NCBI GenBank assembly: GCA_017479035.1
Contig: JAFVCR010000212.1
Location: 1-7,421 of the forward strand
DNA length: 7,421 nt
Direction: 5' to 3'
Source of the DNA: Kiritimatiellia bacterium
Lineage (GTDB): Bacteria; Verrucomicrobiota; Kiritimatiellia; RFP12; UBA1067
Shown here: piece after piece, positions 6,273-7,421 of the stretch
Layout: the number at the start of each line of letters is the position of its first letter
Position numbering within the stretch: position 1 is the first letter of the stretch
Notes under the pieces: generated by a model
Told to the model about the DNA's origin: nothing
The model's database searches: none
The model's input: the letters and a program-made list of their open reading frames with translations, nothing else
Made by a program: the position numbers and the translations under genes

Positions 6273-6301
6273 AGTGTATCATTTTTGCACGTTTATGTCA
6301 A
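6273..6301 (-). promoter_or_regulatory. Sigma-70-type promoter of the six-gene signalling/trpD operon
   Basis: On the minus strand, a perfect -35 TTGACA (6301-6296) is followed after exactly 17 bp by -10 TACACT (6278-6273), a 4/6 match with a TGn extension. Transcription would start near 6266 and give a leader of about 68 nt before the histidine kinase ATG at 6198. No other strong promoter was noticed between the six genes, although internal promoters were not searched for exhaustively. Confidence 0.7.
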
Positions 6302-6328
6302 GCCAAGTCTTGTCCCCGCAGTAGTTAC

Positions 6329-6485
6329 GCAGTGTGCAGTGTGCAGTTTGAAGATGCAATCAACGCAGAGGCGCAGAGATTCGAGAGTGTGTGTACTGTG
6401 GGGACGCGGGCGTCTCGCCCGCGGAGAGTTTGCCGTGTGCAGTTATGGATGCGGCGCGACAACTGCAAACTGCACACTGCAAACT
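6329..6485. repeat. Heptamer-built inverted repeat element in the spacer
   Basis: The left arm (6329-6350) is a run of CAGTGTG/CAGTTTG heptamers. The right arm (about 6460-6485) is a run of ACTGCAA/ACTGCAC heptamers in inverted orientation. A perfect 16-bp inverted repeat links 6335-6350 with 6466-6481. Between them lie a CGCAGAG direct repeat (6364-6370, 6372-6378), a further GTGTGCAGTT (6435-6444) and a GC-rich hairpin (6405-6423) nearly at the centre. No reading frame with coding character fills it. It looks like a dispersed non-coding repeat (REP/MITE-like). No flanking target duplication was recognised. The rest of the spacer (6302-6328, 6486-6508) shows nothing I can name. Confidence 0.65.
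6405..6423. repeat. GC-rich perfect hairpin (REP-like palindrome)
   Basis: CGCGGGCG (6405-6412) and CGCCCGCG (6416-6423) form a perfect 8-bp stem with a TCT loop, preceded by GGGA. No T-tract follows on either strand and no gene ends nearby, so it is not an intrinsic terminator. It resembles short palindromes scattered in spacers of many bacterial genomes. Confidence 0.6.
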
Positions 6486-6508
6486 ATTTCGGGGAATCCA
6501 AAAATCCG

Positions 6509-6530
6509 GGATAAGGGTGTGTTTTTATCC
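6509..6530. promoter_or_regulatory. Dyad GGATAA-N10-TTATCC next to the purL promoter, possible operator
   Basis: A perfect 6-bp inverted repeat ends 6 bp before the -35 box of the purL promoter. Its size and place suit a dimeric regulator site. It does not resemble the E. coli PurR box. A second ATCC at 6504-6507 can pair with the same GGAT. Confidence 0.3.
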
Positions 6531-6536
6531 GCAGGT

Positions 6537-6565
6537 TTGCAATATAAGGGAATTTGTGGTATAAT
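6537..6565 (+). promoter_or_regulatory. Extended -10 sigma-70-type promoter of purL
   Basis: TTGCAA (6537-6542) and TATAAT (6560-6565) are separated by 17 bp, with TGG as the extended -10 (6557-6559). The predicted start is near 6572, leaving a leader of about 19 nt that carries the GGAG ribosome binding site (6578-6581). Confidence 0.75.
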
Positions 6566-6590
6566 ACCTTATTATTTGGAGAAAACGCAG

Positions 6591-7421
6591 ATGAAACCGA
6601 TTTTGCTCGCCGGGGCACAAGCCCTTTCGCCATTCCGCATTGATGCAATACGCGCCAAGATGGTGGCAATCGATGCAGCCTTGAGGGATGTCGCAATCAA
6701 CGCGCGCTGGATATATGCGCTTGAGAGTAAAGGCGGCAAGGCTCTCGGCGAGAAGACCCTTGATAAAGTCAAACTCCTTCTCAACGTCACCGGCAACGAT
6801 GTCAAGGCGCAATGCTACGTCACGCCGCGGAAAGGGACGATAAGCCCTTGGTCGAGCAAGGCGACAGACATCTTCCACAACTGCGGACTTTCGGAAGTCG
6901 CCCGGGTCGAGCGCGGCATTGCATACGATTTCGACCGCGAATTGCCTCCCTCCGCGCTCTCGGTCCTTTTCGACCGCATGACCGAAGGCGTGTACACGTC
7001 GCTCGACGATTTGTTCGAGGTGAAGGAGCCTGCACGCGGCGTGGAGTTCGATGTCCTCGGCCGCGGCATCGATGCCATTCGCGAAGCCAATACATCCCTC
7101 GGCCTTGCCATCAGCGAAGAGGAAATGTCTTATCTCGCAAAATCTTTCAAAGCCGCAGGCCGCAACCCGACGGACACGGAACTTGTCATGTTCGGTCAGG
7201 TCAACTCCGAGCATTGCCGCCACAAGATTTTCGGCGCAAAGTTCATCATCGACGGCAAAGAGCAGAAGGACTCGCTCTTCGGGATGATAAAGAACACGCA
7301 CAAGAGGCGTCCGCAGGATACGCTTGTAGCCTATGCGGAAAACTCCAGCGTCATAAATGGCTTCCGCACCGATGCGTTCGTGGCCAATCCGATAACGCAC
7401 AAATACGATTTCCGCAAGACC
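6591..7421 (+). CDS. purL: Phosphoribosylformylglycinamidine synthase, long form (3' end outside window)
   Basis: The first 277 codons of a gene that is still open at the window end. The product makes FGAM from FGAR, glutamine and ATP in purine synthesis, in the cytosol. The N-terminal region is clear: ALSPFRIDAIRAK near the start, TPRKGTISPWSSKATDIFHN followed by CGL and VERGIAYDF, then the linker/synthase signature GRNPTDTELVMFGQVNSEHC, continuing RHKIF and a SLFGMIKNTHK segment. These match the E. coli-type single-chain enzyme of about 1,300 residues, which carries its own glutaminase domain, and not the small PurL/PurQ/PurS type. The ATG has GGAG 9 nt upstream and its own promoter. The catalytic synthase core and the glutaminase domain lie beyond the window. 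Confidence 0.95.
   Translation, partial: MKPILLAGAQALSPFRIDAIRAKMVAIDAALRDVAINARWIYALESKGGKALGEKTLDKVKLLLNVTGNDVKAQCYVTPRKGTISPWSSKATDIFHNCGLSEVARVERGIAYDFDRELPPSALSVLFDRMTEGVYTSLDDLFEVKEPARGVEFDVLGRGIDAIREANTSLGLAISEEEMSYLAKSFKAAGRNPTDTELVMFGQVNSEHCRHKIFGAKFIIDGKEQKDSLFGMIKNTHKRRPQDTLVAYAENSSVINGFRTDAFVANPITHKYDFRKT

Noticed and set aside
6199..6282. N-terminal extension of the histidine kinase from ATG 6282
   Set aside because: The ATG lies in the spacer of the likely promoter, upstream of the predicted transcript start, and the added residues show no domain.
6267..6289. TGGCAC followed by TTGCA, possible sigma-54 promoter
   Set aside because: The distance between the two parts is 12 nt instead of the required 5, so it cannot be a -24/-12 element.
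6405..6423. Intrinsic terminator
   Set aside because: The stem is strong, but no T-tract follows on either strand and both neighbouring genes are transcribed away from it.
6329..6485. CRISPR-like short repeats
   Set aside because: Units are 7 bp, directly tandem and inverted between arms, with no regular unique spacers and no cas genes.
6525..7400. 291-codon open frame on the minus strand
   Set aside because: It is antisense to purL, whose plus-strand translation matches the long FGAM synthase N-terminus throughout; the minus-strand peptide has no recognisable domain.

Overview
The window is gene-dense chromosomal DNA of moderately high GC content. I read eight protein genes in it, two of them cut by the window edges. 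No tRNA, rRNA, CRISPR array or transposase gene is visible. The organism cannot be fixed from the sequence alone. A cytosolic Hanks-type kinase, a secreted CxxCxGxG-rich protein and spacer DNA full of short repeats together suggest a PVC-superphylum bacterium of the Verrucomicrobiota/Kiritimatiellota/Lentisphaerota kind. This is inference.

Left end, plus strand: the C-terminal 69 residues of prephenate dehydrogenase (tyrA, 1-210), then uracil-DNA glycosylase (ung, 281-949). ung has a textbook extended -10 promoter so close to its ATG that the transcript is probably leaderless.

Centre, minus strand, read from right to left: one apparent six-gene operon from about 6270 down to 956. It starts at a TTGACA-17 bp-TACACT promoter. 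Its genes are a soluble PAS sensor histidine kinase (5053-6198), an NtrC-family response regulator (3698-5050), a secreted protein with 17 cysteines in DnaJ-type CxxCxGxG motifs (3117-3701), a cytosolic Ser/Thr kinase with HCD in place of HRD (2224-3120), anthranilate phosphoribosyltransferase (trpD, 1194-2210) and a 75-residue protein of unknown function (956-1183). Junctions are -4 to +13 nt, and two are 4-nt stop/start overlaps, so translation is probably coupled. The first four genes look like a signalling module joining two-component and Ser/Thr phosphorylation with an exported thiol- or metal-binding protein. Why trpD follows them is unclear.

Right end: a 392-bp spacer (6199-6590) separates the operon from purL (6591 to the window end, plus strand), which encodes the long single-chain FGAM synthase. 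The spacer holds divergent promoters, heptamer repeats arranged as a large inverted repeat almost concentric with a GC-rich hairpin, and a small dyad next to the purL promoter. The ung and purL promoters share the same hexamers, spacer length and TGn extension.
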